Source: Phytoseiulus persimilis (lineage: Eukaryota; Arthropoda; Arachnida; Mesostigmata; Phytoseiidae). From it: DNA of 64,000 bases. The translations under genes and the position numbers were made by a program. The stretch spans positions 17,050,001-17,114,000 of the forward strand of contig CM075103.1 of assembly GCA_037576195.1 (NCBI GenBank). The letters are read 5' to 3'. The notes under the pieces were generated by a model, which searched no databases, was not told where the DNA came from, and saw nothing but the letters and a program-made list of their open reading frames with translations. This document shows, in pieces, positions 1-11,290 of this stretch (the stretch's first letter is position 1; every line of letters begins with the position of its first letter).

Positions 1-93
1 AGCTTCGACTGTGCCAGTAAAGACACGGAGGTTGTCGGACAGTAAACCTCGTTATGTCTAAGTGTTTATTCGCTGCATCAGCTTATATACCCA

Positions 94-746
94 CTAGTTG
101 TACGTTCCCTGTGACCTGACTTCGAGACGGACGATTGTCGGTGCTTCTTCGATGAACGTCATGTTGACGTTGTTGCCGGCGTCCATCGCTCCCGCCGAGT
201 TGCATCAGTCCAAATTGATTTGGTATTGTCCAGATGTCATAAGCATTAGGTGGTCTCTCGTCAGCTCCGGGAAGTCAGTGAGCCGTTCGGAGGAAATTCT
301 CTCTAGAGCCCACGGTCTGCGATTACACCCTGTGCGAAGGAATTCCTCTCCGAGACCATTTTGGAGGGCCTGACGTCGCTCCATGCGATCGATGATCTCG
401 GAAGATACGTTACTATCCCCCATGATCGCTGGCCAAACCGGTTTTCCAGGTAACCCACAACTCGGCAAAGCGAACGGACTTTCGGTAGGAATCTGTTGTC
501 GACGGTGTGATGCAGCATTTCATATCACTGAGCAGCGCGACCATGCACTGCCTCTACAGTCCAACGGAGCTTCGTGACTCGGCGCGAAAAATCGGCTCCA
601 TCGCACGGAAGCTGTTTCCTCCAGCCTTTCATCGCGGGCATCAATACGTTGAAGTCCAGCTCGCGCATGTGTGTCACAGCATCCCGAAAGCCAGTATCAA
701 GGATCGTAAGGTTTACTTGTGAGACTGTATGGCTGTCGGCGACCAT
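94..746 (-). pseudogene. Harbinger/ISL2EU-like DDE transposase, C-terminal half, decayed
   Basis: This is the C-terminal half of a cut-and-paste transposase of the DDE_Tnp_4 type. Reading leftwards, 746-525 holds a catalytic-Asp block (ILDTGFRD) and the SRRVTKLRWTVEAVHG block carrying the catalytic Glu. 518-435 reads HTVDNRFLPKV, 468-205 contains FPELTRDHLMLMTSGQYQI, and the end around 185-94 reads TIVRLEVRSQGTYN before a stop. These blocks occur in the family's usual order. They lie in different frames, so at least two frameshifts separate them, and the N-terminal half with the first Asp was not recognised upstream. A minus-strand AATAAA at about 65-70 lies just past the stop. The family call rests on motif recall only. 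No terminal repeats were found. Confidence 0.6.
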
Positions 747-2434
747 GATTTGGCTCCGTCTCGGCTATCACCCGTTGAGAAGAACGAAGCATCGGAAACC
801 ATAGGGTAAAGATGAAAGCTCTGGGATCTGGGACCCGATCATTTGAACCTTGTTCATCAAATGGATGGATTTTTGAAGGGACATCTGGCCGCCAAACCGG
901 CGTCCAAGCGGGAGGCACCATGCCAAGGTGCTGCTTCGGTGGCCCTCAGCGGTGCTGCCGAGACAGAACCCCGTTGAAAGTATGACTTATTGATTGAATA
1001 ATGCAGAGTATCCCATCTGGAACGACGGTATTCTTCTTTTTTTTTCCAGCATGAGACGCGTATTCGGTTTGTCGTTCCAGAACTGAATTCGCGGACGTGC
1101 TAGCGTGGAAGTACGCTTGGAAGCTGAGTATTGGAGCGGATAGCTTATGAAGTGAAGATTGGAATCACGAGTCCTCATATAATCTCCCTATTCCGTGTTT
1201 GTTGCTGTATCAAGTCGCGAATTCGGCCGTGCGGCGAGCGTGTGGACGATGTGATGGGAACAAGATATATTTCTCAGTTTGAGGATTCATATCGGAGAGG
1301 ATGGTGGGTATCCTACCCAGGCTTGCTGTTGCGATGATAACTTATTTGAGAAAAACCGGCTCGGAATTGAGTAAGGTAGGGCATCGAATCTGGAAACACG
1401 ACGATCAATCTACGGCAAGTGTCTTTCTCGTATTCGCTCGTTTCCCCACGAACCGAATCTCATGTATTCGATCCCTCGTTCGTGTAGCCATCAAAAATGG
1501 AAATTGTACTTCCTGAATCTCCTGGACCTATCACCTGCGAGTCACGGTGTTTTCGACAAAGGAATAGGGGCCTGAGATGATCAAATGCGGAAATGAACTC
1601 TGCGAGATCCCCATTACATCCCACGGGAATCGGACTGCATGTTCGAACGATGACGCGTCCTTCAATTTCTGTATAAAAGTTACTCGCCTCCCCTTTGTTA
1701 CATTTCAGGAATCATATCTAGAACTCAAAAGTGAGCCCTGTGAAAAGAACGAATATTCCGCGCGTCTATGTCAATCGAATTCAGGTCTATCCGTCCCATT
1801 CCATCTCATCCTTTCAAGAGCCCTCGATTTCTGAGATGTCGCGAGCTACAAGCGCCGCCTCGCTTTCCTTCTCTCCCACGAATCCGTCACGAAGGTCTGG
1901 AATACCGCCATCTTGAACGGCGGTCATCCTGCTCATTGCCGTTGCCGGAAGCCGGGGACAGGCTCGGATTCAACATGGCGGACCAGCTCCATTGTCCGTC
2001 GTATCAGAAGCCGAGCGACAGCGAACGCGTGATTCGAACTTTCAAAGGCTTGGTGAAGGGCATAGCTCGGAAGCGCATGAGTTAGATGGAAATCTAACGA
2101 ATCGGAGTTTGACACGATGAGGCCTCTCCGTAAAACGAGGAAAACGGAGCGCAGTAACGTCAACTTCGTCAGTGCCTGCGTGGCGCAATCCAAAACCGTT
2201 AGGCGGCCTGCAAGGCCTCAGACCTCAATGCTCCGCGAAGACAGGTCCTGAAGTCGACAATTTCGGGTGAGGTTAGGTTGGGTAAAATCCCTGGCAAGCG
2301 AGCGGAGCGATGCGAGCAGAACGACAGCAAGCGAGTCCCCAGGAGTATGGAGGATTGGTCCTCCTCTCCCTACCGTCAAGTCGCCGAAACGGGGTGTTCG
2401 AGAAAATCGACGAAAGCGAGTGGAGAGGCGACAC
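747..2434. other. No recognisable gene
   Basis: Only short overlapping frames without a recognisable motif are present. At 2262-2340 a CG-rich stretch next to GAGGTTAGGTTGGG resembles, in the opposite orientation, the stretch near 35510-35620. I see no RNA gene here. Confidence 0.5.
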
Positions 2435-3490
2435 TAGGCATCGCAGCGGTCCAGAACCGCGGTTCGGAACCGCAAGGATCCGCAAGATTCTGCGGTTGTG
2501 GAACCGCGAGGAACCGCAAGATTTCGGGGTTCCAGAACCGCAAGAAGCCGCGCGGAAAAAGCTTTTATGTAGCGCCCTTATCAGCGAGCCGAGACTTTCA
2601 CCGTGCACTGCCTTGGTAGAGCTCAGTTCGAATGGTAGAATGGGAGCCGAAACTTCAGTGAAAGTTCAGAAGTATCCTTTGAAGCCACCGCCAGGCCGAC
2701 ACCCACTCCCTGAGGAGCTTGCCACGATGGCGATGCTACTCCATTGCACACCAGGTCCATGCCTCGAAGGAGCGAGAGCGCCAAATTTTCAAAATCACCA
2801 TGCTCTCTGCTTCTGCTCACGTCGCGCCGTCGCGCTGCGCAAGTCGCATGGTACGGATCGTTGCACGAATCGTCAAAAATGTCTCTCTGAGCTCGCTCTT
2901 GTGATCCGGTTTTGTCCGAGAGAATCCCGTTCTCTGTCACGAGGAATCTTTCCCACTCTACGGGACGCAACGATGAGTGGTTTTGCTGAAGTGGTGCACC
3001 CAAAAATTTGGTTCTGGAAATGGTTTTTGAAACGTGGCGTACAAGCCAAATGCACAGTCTGTTCCAGCGTGGGCATTTGAATGGAGCTAGAATGTTCGAG
3101 ACATTTCACACGTTTTCGCACGATAGGATGCTCCAGATAACTGACTCCCAGCAGCTGGGGGAAACGAAAAATATAGCTCTGCCCGTAGCTGCATTTGCGT
3201 TCGGAGTTCCAAACCCAGTAAGTAATTGTTTTCGTATCTCGAAACTCAGGAATTAAAGACAGAAAGATCGACGAGCGCTTTGAACAAACCTTTGAGGTTA
3301 CAGCATGGATTGAACGAAAACAGTCCACTGCCAACTCGTGACTCATCATCGACGGATCGAGCGACAAATTCTGAGCGAGCCCCCATCATTTCGGCCGTTC
3401 GCCGCGGTTCCGGGACCGCGGTTCTCACTTGCGGTTCTCAGAGAACCGAGAACCGCGGTTCCGAAAATTCGCGGTTCCTTGCGATGCCTA
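2435..3490. mobile_element. hAT-like non-autonomous element, 8-bp target duplication
   Basis: The element is bounded by GGCGACAC at 2427-2434 and again at 3491-3498. Its ends are inverted: the left end starts TAGGCATCGCA and the right end is the reverse complement of the same 11 bp. Just inside both ends are clusters of AACCGCGGTT-type dyads (2440-2560 and 3400-3480). No transposase was recognised in the 1056 bp between. An 8-bp duplication with a TAG-type end fits hAT, but P and Merlin elements also make 8-bp duplications, so the superfamily is inferred. Confidence 0.65.
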
Positions 3491-3998
3491 GGCGACACTA
3501 CTCGCGACCGTGTGTGTGTTGACCGAATGTGTCGCCGTCGGGAGAAAACAATGATGAAAAATCTTGCAGAGAGTAGTTTCAGTGTGACGAGCGGGCGTCT
3601 TCGATAACAGGCTTCTTCGCATGCAGAGTTCCGAGTCAATCAAGGGAAATCTCCGATTCACAGAACGTCCACAGGGCGAACAAACCCCTTCGCGTTCTCT
3701 CCATGTGAATTGATGACCCTGTGCGACGGAGCTCGCTTCGAACATTCAGTCTGATGTGACAGCGCCGTACTTCTCCGATCAAGAAAGTCGGAAAACGACT
3801 GATGGAATAACAACTCTGGCTCTCTAGTGTAGGAAGTGGCAACGTAAGTATAATAATTTACCGCGAGATCCATGCTCGGAGTTTCGCTGCTGACTTCTGT
3901 TGCAGAGAGCGATTGGCCGTCGCGATGGCTCTCCCAAGGTTACCTCGTGGAGCCCTCGACCTGATTCGATGATCGTCTTTAGAAGAGTTCGTTGCAAT
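3491..3998. other. No recognisable gene
   Basis: This is the flank between the hAT-like element and the first gypsy LTR. No frame has a recognisable motif. I see nothing in it. Confidence 0.5.
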
Positions 3999-4110
3999 TG
4001 TGAGGGAAGTGGTTTCGAATGCGAAAGAGCGAGAGAGAGAGAGAGAGACTGGTTAGATAGATGTGTTACTTCCGTCATTACCCGAGTTGCCATAGTGGCT
4101 GGTCCTCACA
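3999..4110 (+). repeat. 5' LTR of the first Ty3/gypsy element
   Basis: Starts TGTGAGGGAAGTGG and ends GTCCTCACA, matching the 3' LTR at 9413-9583 at both ends. It is shorter than the 3' copy and contains a GA-repeat tract at about 4027-4048. Confidence 0.75.
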
Positions 4111-4130
4111 ATTCAGGAGTGGGGTTCAGG
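4111..4130 (+). promoter_or_regulatory. Primer binding site, tRNA-Leu type
   Basis: Directly after the LTR the sequence reads TCAGGAGTGGGGTTC. By recall, this is the complement of the acceptor and T-arm end of a tRNA-Leu with one mismatch. It starts just inside the CCA end. Confidence 0.5.
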
Positions 4131-4319
4131 AAGGTTTCGCGGATCGTAACTTGTTGAGTCGAGACAGAAGTGTGCTCGATTGCCGCAAAGTGCCAGGAGA
4201 AAGAAGAAAAGTTGAACGCGAAGCAGCTGAGTTGACATCACGTGTACGAGTCAGGAGACTTGTTTTGAGCGAGAGACAGCGGTTCTAAGAGACCAGGAAG
4301 GCCGCAAACGACAGAAATC

Positions 4320-5510
4320 ATGGATCCATCGATACTCAAGAGCTTTGTAGAAATGATCTCGAAGGCAATACTGGAAAACACCGAGAGGGGAACCAAGAAG
4401 ATGGCGGACTCGAAAGGAAGTCTCAGGTTAGTGGAGCGTAGCAATCGCAGGTTCGATCCCCGGCCGACAACGAAAAATTTCTTTTGTGGTAAAAAGAGGA
4501 TTCAATTTGTATCAGAATTAAATCTGAACCATCTTGAGACCCAAAGCCCACCGCTCGCAATGGGATTTGCGAGGCGATAGGGAGTGTTACTGAAGCAATA
4601 CCGAAAGGTGATCCCGGGACACTTCTGAGGGCTGGCTGAGAGGTTCAGCCGGAAAACAAAGGTTAGTGGAGCGGTCGGTTGACACTTCAGTATCGATTGA
4701 GCGCTTTTTCGGTGAGTCTGGGCTCGTGGCTGATGAGTGACTGAAACAGGTCAAGCTAGCGAAGCAGATAGGACGGTAGTCAGAAGATTTCGCCAAAGGT
4801 GTGTTGCTGAATAAGATTGCGGGCCCCGCGAAGAGCTGGTACCGAAACGACGCTGCAGACTCGACATTCGACAGGAGAGCCTCGAGGTTTTTGCAAGAAG
4901 ATTCGAAGATCTCGCTCTTGAGCTGAACATGCCGCAAGAGGCCATCAAGGGCGTTATCCTCCGCGGACTATCACCACAGTATTCTTCCCTGATACATGGA
5001 GTCCGAGGTCGAGTCCACGCTGATGTGACCGCGTTGGTACGTGACATTTCTGATACAATGGATTCCGACAGCATGTGCAGTACGTCTCGGTCAGTGTCAT
5101 TCGGATTCGAGAGCCGAGAACGGATGAGTCGAGAGCGAGTGGTTTGCTTCCGCAATCATGGCGAGGGACACAGATCCTTCGAATGCGAGTCAGACCGTCG
5201 AGGAGACACTCCGAGTTAGAGAGGGACCGTCTTCGCTGGAAGATACGTCCCTAGGAGTCCGGAAGACGCGTGAGACGACACGCGAGCGAGTGAGATGGCC
5301 AGAACTTCTACTCCGGGAACTGCAGGCAATCCGACCGCCGCGGGAGCATCGGGTATTGCGTACAGCGAGCAGCGTACAACAGATTCGGCGTTCCGAACAC
5401 CCCAACAGCGCGACCGCTCGGAGCGCACATGCTTCCGTTGTGGTGCACGGGGCCATATCGCTCCTGAATGTCGGTCTCGAGAAGTCTATCGGATGGAGAT
5501 CGAGTCAGAG
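4320..5510 (+). pseudogene. gag region of the first Ty3/gypsy element
   Basis: The frame starts MDPSILKSFVEMISKAI at 4320. The capsid-like part lies at about 4680-5080 and a nucleocapsid knuckle, CFRCGARGHIAPEC, at about 5429-5470. The order and the knuckle identify it as gag. It is not whole, and a SINE lies within it at 4439-4659. It is followed directly by the protease region of the same element. Confidence 0.7.
4439..4659 (+). mobile_element. tRNA-derived SINE, copy 1 (in gypsy gag)
   Basis: Flanked by the 13-bp duplication GGTTAGTGGAGCG (4426-4438 and 4660-4672). It starts at a T-arm-like stretch with the pol III B box GGTTCGATCCC followed by CGGCCGAC, then a unique body, and ends with a short hairpin (GGCTGA / TCAGCC) and GGAAAACAAA. 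It lacks the 5' tRNA half present in the copy at 33113. It was probably mobilised by a LINE-type machinery; the partner is unknown. Confidence 0.8.
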
Positions 5511-5860
5511 TCGGAGCACAACGAACTGGTCTCAGTGAAGGGAGTAGAGCATGTCCTGGTCAATGGGACACCGTGGACGGCACGAGTGGATACCGAAGCA
5601 GAGGTGAGCGTAGTTGAAGAAACCGTAGCGAAAGAGTTGAAACTCGAATTCCGGGAGAGCCCGGTGAGGAGTATCACGGGGGTTGGAAGAGGAACCTGTT
5701 CTCCGCTGGGTCAAGCTGTCATCACCATGGAAGCGGACGAACTGAAACATCGTCGGTTACGTTCACTGTGTTGCCAGATGCCAGCATCGGAAGCAGAGAT
5801 ATTCTTCTTGGGGAGGATCTTGCTGATCGTGGTCTCGTGACAATTTACTGGGGAGGCGAT
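5511..5860 (+). pseudogene. protease region of the first Ty3/gypsy element
   Basis: A retropepsin-like stretch reads VNGTPWTARVDTEAEVSVV, in the position where Ty3/gypsy proteases carry the D-T/S-G-A active site. The call rests on its place between the gag knuckle and the reverse transcriptase. It is part of a decayed element. Confidence 0.55.
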
Positions 5861-5944
5861 TCGTGGATACTGAAGCCTGAGATGTTAGCCGAATTCGTAT
5901 CGGATTGGAAAGACATGGAGCGACCGCGATCAAGTTGAGAAGAA

Positions 5945-8021
5945 GTGAAGCTCCTCGCGAAAGAAAATGTAACCATCCCAGCGCAATCGATTCGGTTCGT
6001 GGAAACACAGTTGGTCGGCCAGCACGCTGACGCAGTGCTCTTGAACGAATCCAACCAGTCGGGACTACTCTGTCGTGTAGAGCAAGGCGAAGTGTTCTTT
6101 CCGTTCTCTGACAGTGAACGGATCGAGCGGAAATTCAAGAAAGGAGCAGTGGTGGCTCGGGCGAGTGTAATTGTACACGATGAGGTTTTCAGACTTGAGC
6201 CGATGGCTCAGGCGGAAGGTTCTCGAATTATCAAGCAGCTTCAGGTCCCTCCGAAAATCGAAGCGAAAGATGTGGATTTTCGTGCCGTAATTCCACAGCG
6301 AATTCGAGACGGCTTCCTAGGAATTCTAAATTATAACCCCGAGGTTGTGGCGACCGGATTGCGGGACTTAGGACGGACAGATCTCGCGAAGTGCACAATC
6401 GAGGAGACGGCTGCGAGTGGCCCAATTTGGTCAAGACCGTTCCGATTGTCGTTAGTGGAGCGCGACGCGCTTAAGAGAATCATCGAGCAAATGTTGGAGA
6501 CGGGCATCATCAGAGAGTCAGAGCATCGCCTTATGCGAGTCCAGTGATGCTGGTTCGCTGGAAAGATTCGTCGTGGCGTATGTTGATTGATTATCGGAAG
6601 TCGAACGAGCAAACTATCAGAAAAAAATTCCCAATTCCCCTCGTGCATGACATTCCCGTTGCATGCTTCTTCGAGGAATCCCGGAGATTCTCGGAGAGGC
6701 ATTCCCACGTCACTGTCCCCGTTGCTTCGCTGATTGCGAGATCGGAACCACAGGGTGTCGTCGGAAGCATTCGAGCACAAGCGGCAGTTGGCGCTCGCGG
6801 ATTCGTCGCGGTCTCGAAGCCATGGACCACGGTCACGTGAAGAATTGGAGGGAGAATATCTACAGTACACTGGACTTTACTTATGGGAACTTCCAAATAC
6901 CGATGGCGACAGGTTCCGAGCGTAAAGCAGCTTTCATCACTCCAGATGGACATTACGAGCCAGTGGTGATGATGACGGGTGTGGCGAATGGATCAGCAGT
7001 TTTCCAAGAACTCATGACGAAGCTGCAGAGGGTGATTGGCGATAAGACTGCGTTTTCATCTATCGACGACATGATATGCGTAGCTGATAAGCACGACCAT
7101 TATATGGAGCAGCTGAGAAGAATTATCATGGTCTTGAAAGTGGCAGGATTGAGGAGCCGGTTGGAGAAGTGCAAATTCTTCAGGGTTACCGTCGAATTCC
7201 TTGGCTTCAGGATTTCAGCCGATGGTGTGCACCTGAAGGCAATTGAGGAATTTCCGAGACCATCAAGCACTCAAGATGCTCGAAAGTTCGTGGGGCTTGC
7301 AAGCTCCTTTCGTCGTTTCATAAAAGGTTTCGCTTCGATTGCAAGTCCAATGATTGCGCTGATGAAGAAAGATGTGGAGTTCCAGTGGAGTGATTGTGTG
7401 GTGAAAAGAGGATTTATTTGTATCAGAATTAAATCTGAACCATCTTAAGACCCAAGCCCACCGCCCGCAATGGGATTTGCGAGGCGATAGGGAGTGTTAC
7501 TGAAGCAATACCGAAAGGTGATCCCAGGACACTTCCGAGGGCTGGCTGAGAGGTTCAGCCGGAAAACAAAGTGGAGTGAAGATTGTGAAAGATCGTTCGA
7601 GGACCCGAGGAAAGAGCTAGTCGCGGAGCCGGTTTTGGCGAAGTTCACGAAAGGATGTCCGATTCAAGTTCACACCGATGCATCCGGATCAAGACTCGGA
7701 GCTGCGTTGATGCAGAGGATCGATGGTTATTGGAGGTTGATTTATGCAGTGAGTCGTCGATTATCCGCGACAGAGAAAAACTACAATTCAACGAAACTCG
7801 AACAGTTGGCTATTACTTGGGCGTGCGAGCGTTTTCGACACTATCTTTACGGCGAGAAGTTCGAAGTCGTGACGGATTGCGTGGCGGTTCAGGCGTTGCG
7901 AGGCAAAACATCCACCAGCTCCCAGATGATTCGATGGTTGAACAAGTTGGCAGAGTTCACTTCTGACATCGTTCATAGAGCCGGTACGAGAATGCCGCAC
8001 GTAGATGCGTTCAGTCGGTAA
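5945..8021 (+). pseudogene. reverse transcriptase and RNase H region of the first Ty3/gypsy element
   Basis: Reverse transcriptase palm and fingers occupy about 6430-7380, including the active-site block FSSIDDMICV at about 7055 and the downstream FLGFRISADGVHLK block. RNase H follows, with VHTDASGSRLGAALMQ at about 7670, RHYLYGEKFEVVTDC at about 7840 and MPHVDAFSR at the end. This order is typical of Ty3/gypsy pol. A SINE copy lies at 7394-7569 near the junction of the two domains. The region is broken. Confidence 0.8.
7394..7569 (+). mobile_element. tRNA-derived SINE, copy 2 (in gypsy RT/RNase H)
   Basis: Flanked by the 10-bp duplication AGTGGAGTGA (7384-7393 and 7570-7579). It contains only the tRNA-unrelated body and the 3' end, so it is 5'-truncated relative to the copies at 4439 and 33113. 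The 3' end is the same as in the other copies. Confidence 0.8.
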
Positions 8022-8096
8022 CCGTCCGAAGAGGCTAATGAAGGAAACCAAGCAACCGGTGGCGAAAAACAACCGAGCGTCCAGTCGGAACCAACA

Positions 8097-9353
8097 GTGG
8101 AGAAGGTGCGGCAGATCAAGTCGTTCGAGCACTCAATAGGAATGATTCAACAGCAGGATGACTCCTTACGAGAAAAAATTCAGTATATCCTGAAAAACCC
8201 GACGAGATCCGACGACTTCACGGTGAAGGATGGTGTTTTGTACAGAAACGAGGAGTCAGACGGGGCGCCAAAGGTGATCATGTCGGACCGAGGTACTGCA
8301 TTCACATCGAGGAACTTCAGCAAATTCGTTGGAGAAAGAGGGATCACACATGTGAAAACGTCGACTCAGCGGCCGCAGGCGAATGGCTCAGCAGAGCGAA
8401 TGGTGAAGAACTTAGTCACTGTTTTACGAACCCTCTGCTTTCATCCTGAAAAGAAGGAGTGGGCCGCCAAGTTTCCGATTGCTGCTCATAATATAAACAG
8501 AGCACCAGCGAAGTCAACGGGTAAATCTCCGTTAAGGGCCCTGTTTGGATATTTGCCGCCAATGGAAGGTTTCTCGATGTTCGTGGACGAACAGCAGCCA
8601 CCGGGGGGATGGCGACCACCGCGAGCTATCCAGGAAGGAGTTCGAGCAGCTACTCTGAGAGCTCAGCACGAGTACGCGGCGCAGTATGACAAGCATCAAA
8701 GGCCACACCGAATCCGATATTCAGTGGGGGATATCGTAGTGATAAGGAGACTCCAAGTGGCAACGGGAGAACCCACCAAGCTGCAGCCGGAGTATCGGGG
8801 GCCGTACACGATTAGTATGGTGTTGCCAAAAGATACCTTTCAGATCACGCAGTTAGCCAGCCGACCAAATATCACCACAGCCCATTGTTCACAGTTGAAG
8901 TTGCTCGAAGTCGCATGCGGGAGTGGAGATGAGATCGTTTCAGATGAGATCGAGTCAGACGAGAGCGGAGGATCACCTGTGTCGACGAGCTACAGCGACC
9001 AGGCATCACCGCGAGGCGAGTCATGGGAGGATAGTCGAATGAAAACCAGTGGAGCCTCAACAGAGTCGCTGCAGACTGGGGGCCGGGAGGTCGATCAGCA
9101 AACGCTTGAAACGGACGCTCAATTAGCAAGTCTCATGGAGAACACGCTCCACACCGTCGAGGACGAAGGAGCCGCGATTGGCCTGGATGAGGCGTTCATG
9201 GTTCCGCCTTATACTCCGCGAACCGATGGAACCGAAGGAGGGATTCGAGACAGTCCGGAGCAGGAAGAGGTCTCAGCCCAAGCAATTCCTTCCCAGCGAA
9301 ACCGCAAAGACGCCGTCGTCGGCCACTGTGATATTGATGTATATTCTCAGTGA
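8097..9353 (+). pseudogene. integrase region of the first Ty3/gypsy element
   Basis: A 418-residue open stretch. It contains the integrase core block MSDRGTAFTS followed by QRPQANGSAERMVKNL, which carries the second Asp and the Glu of the DDE triad, then a GPYTISMVLPKDTFQI block of the C-terminal SH3-like region, and an acidic Ser/Glu-rich tail. The integrase is not complete. It ends 60 bp before the 3' LTR. Confidence 0.8.
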
Positions 9354-9412
9354 GGTAGCTTCGATCAACCGCAGCCAAATGCTCTATTCAGCTAGGGAGT
9401 CGAATGGCCGAA

Positions 9413-9583
9413 TGTGAGGGAAGTGGTTTCGAATGCGCAAGAGCGCGAGGGAGAGAGTTAGACGAAATGTGCACATGTCGTGAATGCGTCTGTAAGAAGG
9501 GAATACAGCTTGTGCGAGTTGAGCAACGGTCGCACCGAGGCATTACTTCCGTACCCAGGTTGTCATAGTGACTAGTCCTCACA
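9413..9583 (+). repeat. 3' LTR of the first Ty3/gypsy element
   Basis: 171 bp starting TGTGAGGGAAGTGG and ending CTAGTCCTCACA. It matches the left LTR at both ends and has a longer middle. Confidence 0.75.
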
Positions 9584-10839
9584 CATTTGTGTCAAGAAAC
9601 CAACGACATCTTTCGTCATGAAATTGTGGGACATCAACGGGCGGGGTCAACTCACGGCCCCAAACGGCAGGAGGGGCTCACTACTCCTGTTCTCGGATGG
9701 TTCCCTCAGGTTTGTAGCTCCTGATCAATTCCGATCCAGGCAAATATCCCATCGATTGTAGGACATCGTATCCGAGATGCTGGGCTGCATCAATATCTGC
9801 CCACAGAATCGAAAACTCCGCAGTAGGGAGGAGAAGTGATTGTTGATGGGGTGGGTACCTCATGCAGAGAAGGCACTCCCGATTGACAATCGTGCTGAGG
9901 TCAGGAGGAAGCAGGTTACGGACAAAATGAAAATGAAGGATACGCTGATGTTTTTTCCAGCATTAGAGCATCGCTCCCGCCTTTAGCAGGAAGATAAGGA
10001 TCAGACAACTAGAACTCCGGAGAACTCCAGGATAGACTATCTGATAGCTTCGCTTGGAGATACCGCAGAATGAGACGCCCTCGATTAGAATGCTTCTCCG
10101 TTCTAATGTAGGTGTGTCGGATTGAAAGGAGAGTGCTCGGTGGGGGAGATCGGTCCAAATGAAGAATGCTGAATCTTTATTCCATCGCAGAACTCCTCCT
10201 TCGCGATCATTAAAAGCGATAATTTTTCCAGGCCAGTGCGTTTTCCAGTCAGAGTGAAACTCGCGGGAACGGAAGAAATCATCCGAGTGATAGGACTACA
10301 CAGTCACGAAGCAGAGCTCAGGGGCTACGGTGAGGAGATATACAGTGCCCGAGCCCAATGGATCAGAAGCATTCGTCTGAGCCCGGAGGCACCTCCGACA
10401 AAGCGATCTTGGAGGGACGCAGACAGTAAGTTCTTGTTCCATAGAATGTGGATGTTGAGGAATGTCTCCCGTCGTCCACCGATGTACGCGCTCTCGGAGA
10501 GTGTATTGAAGCGAACTCCTACTTCAGACTCCAGATTGAAGTGGCTCAATCAGTTGTGCCGGACCCACACGCGCGGTCACCGCCGGTGCGGAACGTGGAA
10601 GAGCTGCAACGAGCTATTTATGATCAACCTCTGCGTAGGTCCACGGTCTCCGAAGACGGCGAGCGACTTCTGAGTTTTCAGCTGCAATCAGGAACGCTCG
10701 TGTTAACGGCAATGAGCCGACTGCTCCAACGAGCCTTCGACAGTTCCAATCGCGACATCCGTCAATACTCTCACTCCCGCTGACTTGGCGGTTGTCCCCC
10801 ATCTTGCATCCGAACCTGTGACCTAGACCCGGGCACAGG
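9584..10839. other. No recognisable gene
   Basis: Contains an open stretch at 10236-10673 (145 codons) without recognisable motifs. I see nothing that supports a gene. Confidence 0.4.
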
Positions 10840-11290
10840 CAGCGAGCTAGCGCGGGTATACGACATTTGGACCAGGATCGAATGTGGATGAATGCATTCG
10901 GGCTGTCGGCGAGAAGGTTCTATGACCTGCCTAATTGAAAAACTGTAGGGTGCTGAGCAGCGTTCCGTGGCACATGCAGCATGGGCGTTCTGAGTTGCCA
11001 TCATAGTGAGGAAGACGGAGTCCTGGTTTCACTAATTGTTTAGCTTTTGCCCTCGGCGGACTGAACGAGAGCCAGGATCACTGCGTTACCAAGCACTATT
11101 TCGGAGGCTACACAGTTTCTATTCGAGATACAGTCTTGCACTACGAGAAAAATCTTCGCGACATGAAGATTGACAGGATTTAGCGAGCACGATGCCCCCG
11201 CTGCAAGGACGGAGTCGGTAGAAATGTAGTCAAGCATGACAGGACCCGCAGTCGGCTTCCGCAAGGACGTCTGTGAACCACTCGCCTAGT
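10840..11290 (-). repeat. Interspersed repeat, copy A
   Basis: This stretch is closely similar, in the opposite orientation, to 42545-43130. Copy B has about 135 extra bases that are absent here. A short frame (11040-11264, - strand) is nearly identical between the copies but resembles nothing known to me. Family unknown. Confidence 0.65.

Larger units (their letters stand above)
3999..9583 (+). mobile_element. Ty3/gypsy LTR retrotransposon, old and broken, with two SINE insertions
   Basis: An LTR element with parts in the order LTR, gag with a CCHC knuckle, protease, reverse transcriptase, RNase H, integrase, LTR. Both LTRs start TGTGAGG and end CCTCACA. They differ in length (112 and 171 bp) and in many bases, so the insertion is old. 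A stretch complementary to the 3' end of tRNA-Leu follows the left LTR. Two SINE copies interrupt it (4439-4659 in gag, 7394-7569 in the RT/RNase H region), each with its own target duplication. The coding region is fragmented by many breaks. No convincing target duplication flanks the whole element. Confidence 0.85.

Noticed and set aside
1053-1070. Splice acceptor (long pyrimidine run before CAG)
   Set aside because: No coding sequence follows; such runs occur several times by chance (also 9950 and 10220).
10236-10673. 145-codon frame as a host gene
   Set aside because: No motif, no splice context and a low-information composition.
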